DNA of 64,000 nt from Selenomonas sp. WCT3 (GCA_900100835.1 FNCM01000003.1:124001-188000); one strand, 5' to 3'. Positions 35,097 through 43,887 are shown, counted from the first letter of the stretch. Numbers and translations: made by a program. The notes: generated by a model not told the origin, from the sequence alone.

Positions 35097-36602
35097 ATGA
35101 TTCCCGGAGGAAAAGGAAATCGCAGGTATGTGCAAAATTGTGCCCTTTGTGGCAACGCTCCATGTGATAAAGTATGTCCTAAGGCACTGGAGCCATCCCG
35201 GCAGATTCGCAGTATATGGTTTGAAAATGAGAAATGTGCGGCGGCCCGCCTGCCGAAAGAAAATGTATGTGCCGCCTGCGCTGCCCCCTGTGAAACGGCT
35301 TGCTTGAAGTGTGGAGAAGTGCCTATCCAAAAGATTATGCAGTTTTTGTTTGATGAGAGAAAGCCGGACTCTGTGCCGGTCATGCCGGAAAATGGAACGG
35401 TGTTGCAGACGGAGATCTGTGGAATTCCGTTGGAAAATCCCTTTTTGCTCGCCTCGTCGGTTGTGGGCAGTAATTATGATATGTGTGCCCGTGCCTTTGA
35501 GACTGGCTGGGCGGGGGTATCGTTCAAAACCATCTGTGCGTTCCCCATACGAGAAGCCTCGCCACGGTTTTCGGCGATTTACAGCGCGGATGGCAGCATG
35601 ATGGGCTTTAAAAACATCGAGCAGTTGTCCGACCATAGTGTGGCGGAAAACATGGCGATCTTTCGGCAGCTCAAAAAGAATTATCCGCAGAAATTTATTC
35701 TGGCCTCCATCATGGGGCAAAATGATGCGGAGTGGACAGAACTTGCCCGGCTGTGTCAGGAAAATGGTGCCGATGCTCTGGAACTGAATTTTTCCTGCCC
35801 CAACATGATGGAAGAGGGGCTGGGGTCCGATATCGGTCAGGTACCGGCGCTGGTGGAGCGCTTCACCGCCGCCGCTAGGCGCGGAACCAGCATTCCCATC
35901 CTGGCAAAACTCACGCCCAATGTGGCCCGCATGAGTCCGGCGGCTGAGGCAGCACTTAATGGTGGGGCGGATGGTCTTTCAGCCATTAACACCATCAAGA
36001 GCCTGATGGCGGTAAATCCCGATACCTATGTCAGCAGTCCCGACGTCAATGGCAGGTCAGCGGTGGGGGGCTATAGCGGTAACGCCGTAAAGCCGATTGC
36101 TTTGCGCTTTATCGCTGAGCTTGCGCAGAATCCAAAGCTTCGTGGGCTGCATTTAAGCGGCATGGGGGGCGTGGAAACCTGGCAGGATGCGCTGGAATTT
36201 ATGCTGCTTGGCGCCGGTTCCATTCAGGTGGCGACGGCAGTCATGCAGTACGGTTATCGCATCATTGAGGATTTGAAGTCCGGCCTGGCCTATTATTTGC
36301 AGGCCAAGGGATTTAATCAGGTAAGAGAGGTAGTAGGACTAGGCCTCGCATCCGTAAGCGCTACGACGGATGACTTGGAGCGGGAAAGCATCGTCTATCC
36401 GAAATTTAACCGCAAGACCTGCATTGGCTGTGGCCGTTGCCAGATTTCCTGCATGGATGGCGGTCACCAGGCCATTTGCTTCGATGAAGGGCGGCGGCCA
36501 ATTCTCGATGCCAAGAAATGCGTGGGCTGTCATCTTTGTGTATTGGTATGTCCCACGGAATCCATCGGTTCTTCGGGAAAGCGAATAAGCAAAAATGGTT
36601 GA
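35097..36602 (+). CDS. preA: Dihydropyrimidine dehydrogenase subunit PreA-like, with extra N-terminal Fe-S domain
   Basis: Flavoprotein of the DHOD/PreA family that reduces uracil or thymine, or a related substrate. The TIM-barrel core begins at ICGIPLENPFLLASS and contains NFSCPNM, with the catalytic Cys, and AKLTPN. The C-terminus holds two 4Fe-4S motifs, CIGCGRCQISC and CVGCHLCVLVCP. Residues 1-85 form a Cys-rich domain (CALCGNAPCDKVCP, CAACAAPCETAC) like that of the partner subunit PreT. No separate preT or hydantoinase gene is next to it, so the pathway context is open. GGAGGG precedes the ATG. Confidence 0.88.
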   Translation: MIPGGKGNRRYVQNCALCGNAPCDKVCPKALEPSRQIRSIWFENEKCAAARLPKENVCAACAAPCETACLKCGEVPIQKIMQFLFDERKPDSVPVMPENGTVLQTEICGIPLENPFLLASSVVGSNYDMCARAFETGWAGVSFKTICAFPIREASPRFSAIYSADGSMMGFKNIEQLSDHSVAENMAIFRQLKKNYPQKFILASIMGQNDAEWTELARLCQENGADALELNFSCPNMMEEGLGSDIGQVPALVERFTAAARRGTSIPILAKLTPNVARMSPAAEAALNGGADGLSAINTIKSLMAVNPDTYVSSPDVNGRSAVGGYSGNAVKPIALRFIAELAQNPKLRGLHLSGMGGVETWQDALEFMLLGAGSIQVATAVMQYGYRIIEDLKSGLAYYLQAKGFNQVREVVGLGLASVSATTDDLERESIVYPKFNRKTCIGCGRCQISCMDGGHQAICFDEGRRPILDAKKCVGCHLCVLVCPTESIGSSGKRISKNG

Positions 36603-36683
36603 CGGCGAAATGGGGGATGTACAGGAGCGGCCAAAGGCATTATACTTGATACAGGATAATTGTCGATAATGGAGGCTGGGCTT

Positions 36684-37277
36684 GTGAATCTGGTGGAACG
36701 TGTCTGTGGTCACACTTGGATGATCCTGCGTCATAAATATTGGGTGTTTCGGTTTTGCTGCATTGCGGGGATTCCGTGGCAGGGCTTTATGCATGATTGG
36801 TCCAAGTTCTCCCCGACGGAGTTTATCGAAAGTGTAAAATACTACAATGGCAAAGTTTCGCCCATAAAAATCTGCAAGCGGGAAAACAATGGGCTTTCGA
36901 TGGCCTGGATTCATCATCATGGACGGAATCTCCATCATTATGAGGCTTGGTGGGATAATTTTGACCATGGCGCCCATCCCCAGGATATGCCCTATAAATA
37001 CGCGGTGGAAATGATTTGTGACTGCTTGGGGGCAGCTAAGGCCTACGGCCGGGATGAGTTTACCTTTCAGGCCGAATACGAATGGTGGCAGAATAAATGT
37101 GCCACCGGTGTTGGCATGAGCCCGAACATGCAGGCTTTTGTGGAAACGATACTGAGCCAGCTGGCGGCGACGGAAGATTTGAACTTGCTGCGGCCCAAGT
37201 CCCTGCGAAAAATTTATGCATCAGTTGTGAAAGAAGGAAAATATGAATATACAGATTTTCGGCACCAAGAAGTGTAA
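36684..37277 (+). CDS. DUF5662 family protein
   Basis: A 197-residue protein matching the pattern of DUF5662 proteins common in Firmicutes. The histidine-rich motifs FMHDWSKFS and HHHGRNLHHYEAW suggest a metal site. No signal peptide; the early hydrophobic run FCCIAGIPW is probably internal. The start is GTG 36684, with GGAGG at 36671-36675 and an 8-base spacer. ATG 36669 lies inside the same frame but has no good ribosome site. The end overlaps the next gene by 35 bases, so the two are cotranscribed. Function unknown. Confidence 0.78.
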   Translation: MNLVERVCGHTWMILRHKYWVFRFCCIAGIPWQGFMHDWSKFSPTEFIESVKYYNGKVSPIKICKRENNGLSMAWIHHHGRNLHHYEAWWDNFDHGAHPQDMPYKYAVEMICDCLGAAKAYGRDEFTFQAEYEWWQNKCATGVGMSPNMQAFVETILSQLAATEDLNLLRPKSLRKIYASVVKEGKYEYTDFRHQEV

Positions 37278-37590
37278 CGATACGAAGAAAGCCCAGCGGT
37301 TCTTTAAAGAGCGCGGAATAAAGTTCCAATTCATCGACATGCTGGACAAGGGCATGAGCAAAGGCGAATTCCAGTCCGTGGCCAGGGCCCATGGGGGCAT
37401 CGATGGGATGATCAATCCGGATTGCAAGGATAAAGACGCCTTAGCGCGCATAAACTATATGGCCGATAAGCTTACGACGCTTCTGGAGAATCAGCAGGTC
37501 ATAAAGACACCAATCGTAAGGAACGGCAAAGAGTCAACGGTGGGGTATGAGCCGGAGCTTTGGAAAAGCTGGCAGGCAGCAAAGGGATAA
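37243..37590 (+). CDS. ArsC/Spx family thioredoxin-fold protein
   Basis: A 115-residue protein with the family N-terminus IQIFGTKKCNDTKKA: a single redox Cys in a CxxT motif, so it is not a CxxC Spx. FKERGIKFQFIDML and the late cis-Pro region KTPIVRNG complete the fold. Family members are glutathione- or thioredoxin-linked arsenate reductases or YffB/MgsR-like proteins. No arsenic genes are nearby, so arsenate reduction is not supported. The start lies within the DUF5662 gene, and a 23-bp perfect terminator hairpin follows 7 bases after the stop. Confidence 0.85.
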   Translation: MNIQIFGTKKCNDTKKAQRFFKERGIKFQFIDMLDKGMSKGEFQSVARAHGGIDGMINPDCKDKDALARINYMADKLTTLLENQQVIKTPIVRNGKESTVGYEPELWKSWQAAKG

Positions 37591-37597
37591 CCTGCGC

Positions 37598-37646
37598 AAA
37601 CAGGCGGTCTGACATGTCAAATCTTGACATGTCAGACCGCCTGTTT
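37598..37646. terminator. 23-bp perfect hairpin with paired TGACATGTCA palindromes
   Basis: 37598-37620 is the exact reverse complement of 37624-37646, with a 3-base loop. It begins with AAACAGGCGG and ends with CCGCCTGTTT. Each arm contains TGACATGTCA. It follows the ArsC-like gene. Confidence 0.85.
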
Positions 37647-37704
37647 ACGTGGAAGCTAGCCCTCGTCACCATTGGGAGGCATCGGATCTGTGGGGAGATA
37701 GATT

Positions 37705-37930
37705 GCCAGAGTTGGGGTAGCAGGCTGACAATCAGTCCCAGCATGATAATGCCGCAGCCTGCCAGCTGCAGGCCGGTAATGGATTCGTGCAGGATGATTT
37801 GAGCAATGGCCGGGTCAATTACGGGAATCAGCAGGGAAAGCGGTGCTACTTTTGCGGCAGTATATTTTCCCAGCAGTACACTCCACATGCCATAGCCAAA
37901 CAGAGTAGCACCATAGGACAGGTATCCATT
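37705..37930 (-). pseudogene. C-terminal remnant of an EamA (DMT) transporter
   Basis: On the minus strand a reading frame gives GYLSYGATLFGYGMW and then VAPLSLLIPVIDPAIAQIIL and GCGIIMLGLIVSLLPQLW. This is the last three or so membrane helices of an EamA/DMT exporter. The upstream seven or so helices are missing, and a TAG closes the frame a little upstream of this stretch. Downstream it reads on without a natural stop into the ArsC-like gene on the other strand. It is a decayed gene. Confidence 0.75.
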
Positions 37931-38042
37931 TTTCCCCGAAGATTTCCAGCCCGTATTCTAACGGACAGTGGATATTGTACGCGCTTTTGGCTGCGTATCC
38001 CAGCCGTAAATGGTTGTAAATGCTGTTCCTTTGCTGTGTCAT
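37926..38042 (-). pseudogene. N-terminal remnant of an HxlR-type regulator
   Basis: The frame beginning at 38042 reads MTQQRNSIYNHL and then CPLEYGLEIFGEKWIPV, the typical start of HxlR winged-helix regulators (Cys, PLE, GGKW-like block). After about 39 residues the frame runs into the EamA remnant in another frame. The regulator and transporter were probably neighbours that were fused by a deletion removing most of both. Confidence 0.65.
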
Positions 38043-38110
38043 AAGATAACCGCCCCACAGGCTATAATCCTGCGGAGCGGTTGGCTGGTTATGGGAAAAA
38101 GAGGAATAGC

Positions 38111-38440
38111 TCAGCGGAAGACAAGCTGCACAAGCAGCATATAGAGAGCGGTACCGCCGCCGATGGCTAGCAGCATTTGATGGGTGCGGGCCTGGATGAA
38201 GGCGGTGACGGCAACGGCGGCAGCTTCGGGAAGACCATGGCTGCCGCCGGTCAGCTCTACGCCCCGCAGGCAGTAAACGACTAGAAAGCCAAAGACCGCT
38301 GCTGGCAGGACTTTGCCCAGATAGCGGACAAAGTTAGGGGTGCGCTCCGGGGCAGGGAAGAGGGCAAAGGATAAAAAGCGGGTGAGGGATGTGGCTGCCA
38401 CCACCATCAATACGGTGATGATCTGTTCAGTCAGTGACAT
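38111..38440 (-). CDS. azlD: AzlD-type branched-chain amino acid exporter subunit
   Basis: Small partner of AzlC; the pair exports branched-chain or similar amino acids across the inner membrane. The 109-residue chain has four hydrophobic segments and the family N-terminus ITVLMVVAATSLTRFLSF. The ATG at 38440 overlaps the azlC end by 14 bases, giving translational coupling. The open frame extends upstream inside azlC but those residues are not AzlD-like. Confidence 0.88.
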   Translation of the reverse strand: MSLTEQIITVLMVVAATSLTRFLSFALFPAPERTPNFVRYLGKVLPAAVFGFLVVYCLRGVELTGGSHGLPEAAAVAVTAFIQARTHQMLLAIGGGTALYMLLVQLVFR

Positions 38441-39179
38441 GTTCCGGCTCCTTTCTGGCGGGGGCGAAGTAATGGCGGCCCAGGGCAAAGACAGCGAAAA
38501 TTGCCAGCAGGGTGGGGATAAGGTAATGTTCCGGTCCCCATAGCATGAGGCACAGGAGGGAAATTGCGATGCCGGCAAGGGAACTTTGGTGGCGTTCCTC
38601 CAGCAGCCATTGCTCCGTAAAGATGCTGACAAACATAGCTGTCAGCACGAAATCGAGCCCCCGAGTATCAAAGGTCAGCAAGGAGCCGCATAGCCCGCCG
38701 ACAGTGGCTCCGCCAACCCAGTAAAGATGATTGAGCAGCGTTACCCAGAAGAAAAACCAGCCTTTGTCGATATCCGCAGGGATTTTTGCGGTGAAGTTGA
38801 TGGAAAAGCTTTCATCACACATGCCGTAAATGAGATAAGGCGTTTTCAGGCCATGGCCCCGGTATTTTTCCAGCATGGATATGCCATAAAAAATATGCCG
38901 GGCATTGACAATCAGCGCCACCAGGAAGGCATGCAGGGGATTGAAGGGGGCCAGCAGCATGGGGACTGTCAGGAATTCCACCGAACCAGCAAAAATAAGC
39001 AGGCTCATCAGGGCAGGATAGATGAAACTAAAGCCGGAAGCATTCATGAAGACACCATAGGCAATGCCGATAAGGAGAAAACCGGCAAAGATGGGCATGG
39101 TATAGGGGAATGCCGTCTGCAATGCCCGCCAAGCAGGATGCATGCTGGGGGATGTGCTGTTTGTAGTTTCTGTAGACAT
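38427..39179 (-). CDS. azlC: AzlC-type branched-chain amino acid exporter subunit
   Basis: Large subunit of the AzlCD (LIV-E) exporter, 250 residues with about seven hydrophobic segments. Family blocks are GFLLIGIAYGV, SLLIFAGSVEFL, VNARHIFYGISM and YGMCDESFSI. AGGAGGAGT lies 7-15 bases before the ATG on the minus strand. It is divergent from a LysR-type gene across 130 bases, which suggests direct control by that regulator and an amino acid signal. Confidence 0.92.
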   Translation of the reverse strand: MSTETTNSTSPSMHPAWRALQTAFPYTMPIFAGFLLIGIAYGVFMNASGFSFIYPALMSLLIFAGSVEFLTVPMLLAPFNPLHAFLVALIVNARHIFYGISMLEKYRGHGLKTPYLIYGMCDESFSINFTAKIPADIDKGWFFFWVTLLNHLYWVGGATVGGLCGSLLTFDTRGLDFVLTAMFVSIFTEQWLLEERHQSSLAGIAISLLCLMLWGPEHYLIPTLLAIFAVFALGRHYFAPARKEPEHVTD

Positions 39180-39257
39180 GTTTGTACTCCTCCTAGGTAT
39201 GCGCTTGCTGAAATGTTACAGATAGATTACAATAAAAATAAACATGATACAACATGC

Positions 39258-39284
39258 AAAAAATCATAGTTCACATGATTTTTT
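39258..39284. promoter_or_regulatory. Inverted repeat between azlC and the LysR-type gene
   Basis: AAAAAATCAT and ATGATTTTTT are a perfect 10-bp inverted repeat separated by 7 bases, in the divergent intergenic region. It is a candidate binding site for the LysR-type regulator; it could also form a small hairpin in the regulator's leader. Confidence 0.5.
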
Positions 39285-39309
39285 GTCATGGAGAAAGGAG
39301 TTACGCAGG

Positions 39310-40185
39310 ATGGACGCCATCAAATGCCAGGCTTTCCTAGTGGCTGCCCAGAGGGGGAGCTTTACAGCGGCAGCACAGGAACTGGGGTACACTCAGTCAG
39401 GCATCACCCGCATGATAAATGCGCTGGAGGAAGAACTGGGATTCCGGGTTTTTGCCCGTGTCAGAGGCGGTGTACAACTCACCGATAACGGTCATAGGAT
39501 ACTGCCCTTGCTGGAAAATATTGTTCGTGCCTACCAGCAGGTGGAGGAATACAGCGGGGATATTTGCGGCCTGGTACGGGGCACGGTTTCCGTGGGCTGT
39601 TACTATAGTGTATCGTTTATGTGGATGCCGCAGATCATTCGCAAATTCCAGAAACGGTATCCGCATATCCGTGTGAATATGCTGGAACGCAGCAACCGTG
39701 ATCTGGCCACCCTGCTGGCTAGCCGCCGTCTGGACATCTGCGTGGGGGCCAGGCTGTCCGAGGTAGACTACGAATGGATTCCCCTTTACCGTGACGAGAT
39801 GGTGGCCTGGCTGCCCCAGGGACACCCGCTGACCAGAGCCAAACAGCTCACGCCGAAGATGCTGGAGGGAGAGACTTTTATCCAGCCGCTGCCCCAACAG
39901 GATACGGAATTGGATAGGTTGCTGCAGGGCGAAAATCTGTCGATGAATCTGCGCTATTCCACCCAGGAGGCGTTTACCACTTACAACATGGTAGAAGCCG
40001 GGCTGGGGGTAAGCCTCAATCAAAGGTTGATTTCACAAAAATGGCACGGTCAGGTAGAACTGGCATCCTTTTCTCCGCCCCAATACTTCGAGATGGGCAT
40101 AGCTGTGCCGTGTCTCAAAGAAGCATCGCCTGCCACCAGAAAGTTAATCGAATGTATCCGTGAAACTGTGGCAGAACTTATATAA
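39310..40185 (+). CDS. LysR-type transcriptional regulator of azlCD
   Basis: A 291-residue regulator. The N-terminal winged helix shows FLVAAQRGSFTAAAQELGYTQSGITRMI and LEEELGFRVFAR. The effector-binding domain follows from about residue 90 (GTVSVGCYYSVSFMWMPQII). ATG 39310 has AAAGGAG about 8 bases upstream; in-frame codons further upstream lie in the intergenic repeat. Divergent orientation to azlCD makes that exporter its most likely target; the inducing amino acid is not predictable. Confidence 0.9.
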   Translation: MDAIKCQAFLVAAQRGSFTAAAQELGYTQSGITRMINALEEELGFRVFARVRGGVQLTDNGHRILPLLENIVRAYQQVEEYSGDICGLVRGTVSVGCYYSVSFMWMPQIIRKFQKRYPHIRVNMLERSNRDLATLLASRRLDICVGARLSEVDYEWIPLYRDEMVAWLPQGHPLTRAKQLTPKMLEGETFIQPLPQQDTELDRLLQGENLSMNLRYSTQEAFTTYNMVEAGLGVSLNQRLISQKWHGQVELASFSPPQYFEMGIAVPCLKEASPATRKLIECIRETVAELI

Positions 40186-40384
40186 TATGCACAGCCTTTA
40201 TCTAGGTAAAATACGGATGGCATCAGGGAAAAGGACACGCCGGCAGCAAGAAAATGAGCCGTAGAGTTGGAACCTGTGTATTCGCGTGGGGCTGTGATAA
40301 AGCTGACAGCAAATGGGGACGGGATGTGCTAAGGTATTCCTGGATAGGGGTAGATGGAGGTAAGGCTTGCAGAAAGGATTGCTT

Positions 40385-40750
40385 ATGGAGAACAGGATTT
40401 TACTCAAGCGCATCTATGAACCGCCAGAGGAAAGTGATGGATATCGGATACTGGTGGATAGATTGTGGCCGCGAGGCATCAAGAAGGAAGCGGCTCATCT
40501 CGATGAATGGGCCAAGGTCATTACGCCTAGTACCGAAATCCGGCGCTTGTATCATCAAGGCGAGATGCCCTTTGATGGCTTTGCGGAGGCCTACCAGGAA
40601 GAACTGGCAGCTAGTGAAGGGGCGGCGGCCTTTGTTGCCCATTGTCGAGAGCTGTTAGCGGCGCAGAATGTGACCTTGGTGTATGCGGCGAAAAACGAGC
40701 AGGAAAATCATGTGCTGGTGCTGCGGGAGTGGCTGCGGCGGAATATGTAA
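40385..40750 (+). CDS. DUF488 family protein
   Basis: A 121-residue protein with the full DUF488 signature: LLKRIYEPPEESDGYRILVD, then RLWPRGIKKE and the later FDGFAEAY and LVYAAKNEQENHV. The conserved Arg and Trp-Pro-Arg cluster suggests nucleotide or nucleic-acid binding, but the function of the family is not established. ATG 40385 is chosen because family members begin just before the IKRIYEPP block. A TTG at 40367 preceded by GGAGG is the alternative. The 199 bases between the LysR-type gene and here show no other gene. Confidence 0.85.
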   Translation: MENRILLKRIYEPPEESDGYRILVDRLWPRGIKKEAAHLDEWAKVITPSTEIRRLYHQGEMPFDGFAEAYQEELAASEGAAAFVAHCRELLAAQNVTLVYAAKNEQENHVLVLREWLRRNM

Positions 40751-40755
40751 GAATG

Positions 40756-40793
40756 GGCGGTTTGACAAGTCAGATTTTGACTTGTCAGGCCGC
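40756..40793. terminator. Terminator with paired TGACAAGTCA/TGACTTGTCA
   Basis: GCGGTTTGACAAGTCA is mirrored by TGACTTGTCAGGCCGC around a short loop, just after the DUF488 stop. A further TTGACCGGTCAA copy lies alone at 40815-40826. Confidence 0.75.
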
Positions 40794-40907
40794 TCGTTGT
40801 ATTTTTACGGAAGGTTGACCGGTCAATGGGAAATGTTAAGTAAACTATAAGAATTAAAGGGTATAATACGGATTGTTTCACGTTGCAAAAATCAAAGGAG
40901 GCTTATT

Positions 40908-41624
40908 GTGAGTACTTTTTGTGAACGCACCAATTCAGCTGATGTGAGCTGGTGCAAAAAATGGATTTTGGCATTGGCAATTGTCCAGATTCTGGTTATA
41001 GGTAAATCGTTCCTCGCCATGACCGGAGCATTGGCAAGTGATGCTGCTATGCTGTTTAATATGGTGGCAGGAATCGGTGTCATTTTGTTCTTGATTTTGA
41101 CGATATATGTCAATTATAAGAATAAGGTCTGGCACTTTTTATTCCGGTTGCTGTTAAGTGTCATGGTCAATGTGATTTTATTGGTGATGGCCGCTTATTC
41201 TATTGGTGTTGCCGCGGCAATCGTTTGGGTGGTGGCCGCTGTCTTTGTCAATCGCCGGCGGTTTGCGGTATTTCTGCGGTATAAAAACTATATCCGCTAT
41301 ATCGTGGCAACGTATATCCTGACGGCTGGCCTCAGATTGGCCGTGATGCGGCTCTTTTTCCATAAGCCGGAGATGTGGCCGCTGATTCAGCTTGGTTCGT
41401 TTGCCATTAGCATGGCGCTGCTCGGCTGGTTCTATCATTTGCTCATGCAGGAGATACAGAAAGGGAGAACGTTCTTCGAGGCGACGCGCATTGTGGCGCT
41501 GATTCCCGTGGTTTTTATCTATTTCCTCATCGGCTTGCTTACCATTGTGCCCGTGAAATTCTTCTCGGGCGAAAGCCTTTTCGGTGAAGAGGGAAATGAT
41601 TATCTCGTAATGCCAAAGAAATAA
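40908..41624 (+). CDS. Polytopic membrane protein of unknown function
   Basis: Not recognised. 238 residues with about six or seven transmembrane segments (roughly 20-45, 48-68, 75-115, 128-148, 160-178 and 195-215) and a short cytosolic N-terminus with two Cys. A positively charged loop (VNRRRFAVFLRYKNYIRY) follows the third segment. The start is GTG 40908, behind AAAGGAGG with a 6-base spacer. A TATAAT hexamer at 40862-40867 may be its -10. Monocistronic between two palindromic terminators. Confidence 0.78.
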   Translation: MSTFCERTNSADVSWCKKWILALAIVQILVIGKSFLAMTGALASDAAMLFNMVAGIGVILFLILTIYVNYKNKVWHFLFRLLLSVMVNVILLVMAAYSIGVAAAIVWVVAAVFVNRRRFAVFLRYKNYIRYIVATYILTAGLRLAVMRLFFHKPEMWPLIQLGSFAISMALLGWFYHLLMQEIQKGRTFFEATRIVALIPVVFIYFLIGLLTIVPVKFFSGESLFGEEGNDYLVMPKK

Positions 41625-41660
41625 TTCGTTTGCGTATCTGAATGATAGCGCAACAAGGTA

Positions 41661-41710
41661 AAACAGACGGCCTGATAAGTCATTGTATTGACAAGTCAGG
41701 CCGTCTGTTT
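41661..41710. terminator. Terminator with paired TGA(T/C)AAGTCA
   Basis: AAACAGACGGCCTGA (41661-41675) is the exact complement of TCAGGCCGTCTGTTT (41696-41710). The inner part contains TGATAAGTCA and TTGACAAGTCA. Placed 36 bases after the membrane protein gene. Confidence 0.85.
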
Positions 41711-41859
41711 TATGTTTGAGGACTTTGACCAGTTAAAGTGCTTGGTCAAATGGCCTTGTCATGATGTTTACAAAAATATAACGATATTGACGCTTATGGT
41801 ATACTGATGTAAATATATTTTTTATTAGCAAAGCAGAGATATTAGCGGGAGGTTGGCTG

Positions 41860-42690
41860 ATGATGGGAATGACGACACGTCTGACGGTAGTGGTGGATAA
41901 TGTGGCAACGGGAAAGTTTACGGGCGAGTGGGGGCTCTCGCTGTTGGTGGAATATGGTGCGCAGAAGATTTTGGTCGACTGTGGCGCGTCCGAATTGTTT
42001 GCAGCCAATATGGAAAAGTTGGGCCTATCTATTGAGGAGGTCGATTACGGTGTACTCAGTCATGCGCACTTTGACCATGCCAATGGCGTGCCGTATTTTT
42101 TCGCGCACAATGATAAGGCGAAGTTTTACCTGCGTGATGCGGCAGGAGAAAATTGTTACAGCCAGAAATGGTTCTTCTTTAAAGAGTATATCGGTATTCC
42201 GAAAAAGATGCTCGAAACGTATCGAAACCGGCTGGTCTTGGTGTCTGGTGATTACAAGCTCTGCGACGGTGTGTATCTGGTTCCGCATAAGACAGCACGG
42301 CTTGAGGAAATCGGCCGGCGGGAGAAGATGTATGTGAAAACTGCGGCAGGCTTTGTGTACGATGATTTTTCGCATGAGCAAAGCGTGGTCATCGAAACGG
42401 CCAAAGGGTTGGTCATCATCAATTCGTGCTGTCATGGCGGGGCGGCAAATATCATTCGCGAAGTCCAGACGGCATTTCCGGGGCAGTATATTTATGGGCT
42501 TATTGGCGGCTTTCATCTTTATAAGAAGAGCAAAGCTGAAGTGCAAAAGGTGGCACAGGAAATCAAAGCGACGGGGATAGAGTATGTTTGCACGGGCCAT
42601 TGTACGGAAGAACGAGCTTATAAGTGGTTAAAAGAAGAGCTCGGAAGCCGATTGCAAAAGATGCAGGTCGGCCTGGTGCTGGATTGGTAA
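41860..42690 (+). CDS. MBL-fold metallo-hydrolase
   Basis: A 276-residue metallo-beta-lactamase-fold enzyme without signal peptide. The metal motif is SHAHFDHANG (family HxHxDH), followed by Cys-His in INSCCHGG and a late TGHCT, the remaining ligand positions. The layout matches the group annotated as methyltetrahydropterin-related 7,8-dihydropterin-phosphate synthase-like hydrolases in archaea and Firmicutes. The substrate is unknown. GGGAGG is 7 bases before the ATG. The acetyltransferase gene starts 22 bases downstream, so they may be cotranscribed. Confidence 0.88.
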   Translation: MMGMTTRLTVVVDNVATGKFTGEWGLSLLVEYGAQKILVDCGASELFAANMEKLGLSIEEVDYGVLSHAHFDHANGVPYFFAHNDKAKFYLRDAAGENCYSQKWFFFKEYIGIPKKMLETYRNRLVLVSGDYKLCDGVYLVPHKTARLEEIGRREKMYVKTAAGFVYDDFSHEQSVVIETAKGLVIINSCCHGGAANIIREVQTAFPGQYIYGLIGGFHLYKKSKAEVQKVAQEIKATGIEYVCTGHCTEERAYKWLKEELGSRLQKMQVGLVLDW

Positions 42691-42712
42691 TTACGTAAAA
42701 GGGACAATTGCT

Positions 42713-43165
42713 ATGGAAATATATGCGACAGAAGAAAAGCAGGAATATATGCCGTTGCTCCTGCTAGCTGATGAGCAGCAGAGTATGGTTGAAAAGTATT
42801 TGGCAGCAGGTACGATGTATGTCCTTGCGGATGAAGGCGAAGTGCGAGCTGAGTGTGTGGTAACGGATGCAGGAACTGGCATACTGGAAATCATGAATAT
42901 CGCCGTTGCCCCAGCGTGGCAGGGGCGAGGGTATGGGAAAGAACTCATTGAATACGTGGAAAATCGGTATCGAGCGTCCTATGACTGGCTTCAGGTGGGA
43001 ACCGGCGACAGTCCGTTGACTATTCCCTTTTATGAGCACTGCGGGTTTGTCCGGCACCATGTGCGGAAGAATTTCTTTGTCGAGAACTATGATCATCCCA
43101 TCGTTGAGTGCGGGCATAGGCTGATTGATATGATTGTTTTGCGGAAGAAATTGCGCCCTTATTAA
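42713..43165 (+). CDS. GNAT family N-acetyltransferase
   Basis: A 150-residue acetyl-CoA-dependent acyltransferase. The acetyl-CoA loop is visible as VAPAWQGRGYGKELI near residues 64-78 (Q-x-x-G-x-G/A), followed by FYEHCGFVRHHVRKNFF, the typical motif B strand and helix. The acceptor is unknown. It closely follows the MBL-fold gene. Confidence 0.9.
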   Translation: MEIYATEEKQEYMPLLLLADEQQSMVEKYLAAGTMYVLADEGEVRAECVVTDAGTGILEIMNIAVAPAWQGRGYGKELIEYVENRYRASYDWLQVGTGDSPLTIPFYEHCGFVRHHVRKNFFVENYDHPIVECGHRLIDMIVLRKKLRPY

Positions 43166-43217
43166 AATCTCTTTTTTTACGATATATAGAAGAGAGGTGT
43201 TAGTAAAGGAGGATTGT

Positions 43218-43616
43218 ATGGAGATTCAAGCAACAAAAGCGGTGCTGTGGAATTCAGGTGCCGCAGAAACAGAGTCGTCGAAGCGGGATAAGACCCCGGT
43301 GGCCAAAACGGTGTTTTCCCATATGCTCCGCCAGCTTGAGACTGGCGGCGGTATCCGTGATACCGGCGAGGGCGATAATGGCGAGGAAACCACTACGGTC
43401 ACGCAGGTTATGTCGGATGGTTCGGTGCTCGTAACCATTTATGCAGGTGACCGCATCGTGTCACAGAGCAAGACCCATGCGGCGCACCCCGAGGAGAATC
43501 CGACGATACTGAGCACGCAGGTGGAAAAATCAGGGCAGGCTATCCCCGCTGAGGCGGAGAAGATGGCCAGCGCCGAAACGGCTGCTTTAATGATGAATGC
43601 GTTGGGCAAAGTTTGA
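43218..43616 (+). CDS. Small hydrophilic protein of unknown function
   Basis: Not recognised. 132 residues, no signal peptide or membrane segment. The chain is polar with a disordered N-terminal half (Ser/Lys/Gly/Glu-rich). In the centre, VTQVMSDGSVLVTIYAGDRIVSQSK looks like a small beta-hairpin domain. The C-terminus is helical and Ala-rich. A strong ribosome site (AAAGGAGG) lies 5 bases before ATG 43218, which supports it being a real gene. It ends 25 bases before a terminator. Confidence 0.7.
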   Translation: MEIQATKAVLWNSGAAETESSKRDKTPVAKTVFSHMLRQLETGGGIRDTGEGDNGEETTTVTQVMSDGSVLVTIYAGDRIVSQSKTHAAHPEENPTILSTQVEKSGQAIPAEAEKMASAETAALMMNALGKV

Positions 43617-43641
43617 AACATAGTAGTATAGGATAGAGCAG

Positions 43642-43674
43642 GCTGACCGGTCAATTTACTGGTCAGCTTTTTAT
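43642..43674 (+). terminator. Terminator built on TGACCGGTCA
   Basis: GCTGACC pairs with GGTCAGC around an AT-rich loop, followed by five T. The left arm contains the palindrome TGACCGGTCA. Confidence 0.75.
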
Positions 43675-43766
43675 ATGGTATAACGCTACGAATACGATGC
43701 ATAAGCTTGTGTCTGTTATCGAAACGAAATTTTCGATGACCCAGGATTAAAATAAAAGCCGTGTAA

Positions 43767-43816
43767 AAATAGACGGATTGCCAGTCGGTTTTGGTGGTAA
43801 TTCGTCTGTTTTTTGC
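43767..43816 (+). terminator. Possible terminator before the YkvI-type gene
   Basis: AGACGGATT and AATTCGTCT can pair (one G-U) across a 19-base loop and are followed by TGTTTTTT. The large loop makes it weaker. The remaining sequence to 43887 should contain the promoter of the next gene but no hexamer pair stood out. Confidence 0.45.
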
Positions 43817-43887
43817 GTTACTATAACATTTATGTTAAAATGTATGTATGAAATGTTTATTAAATACATAAAAGAAAGGGTGACCGG

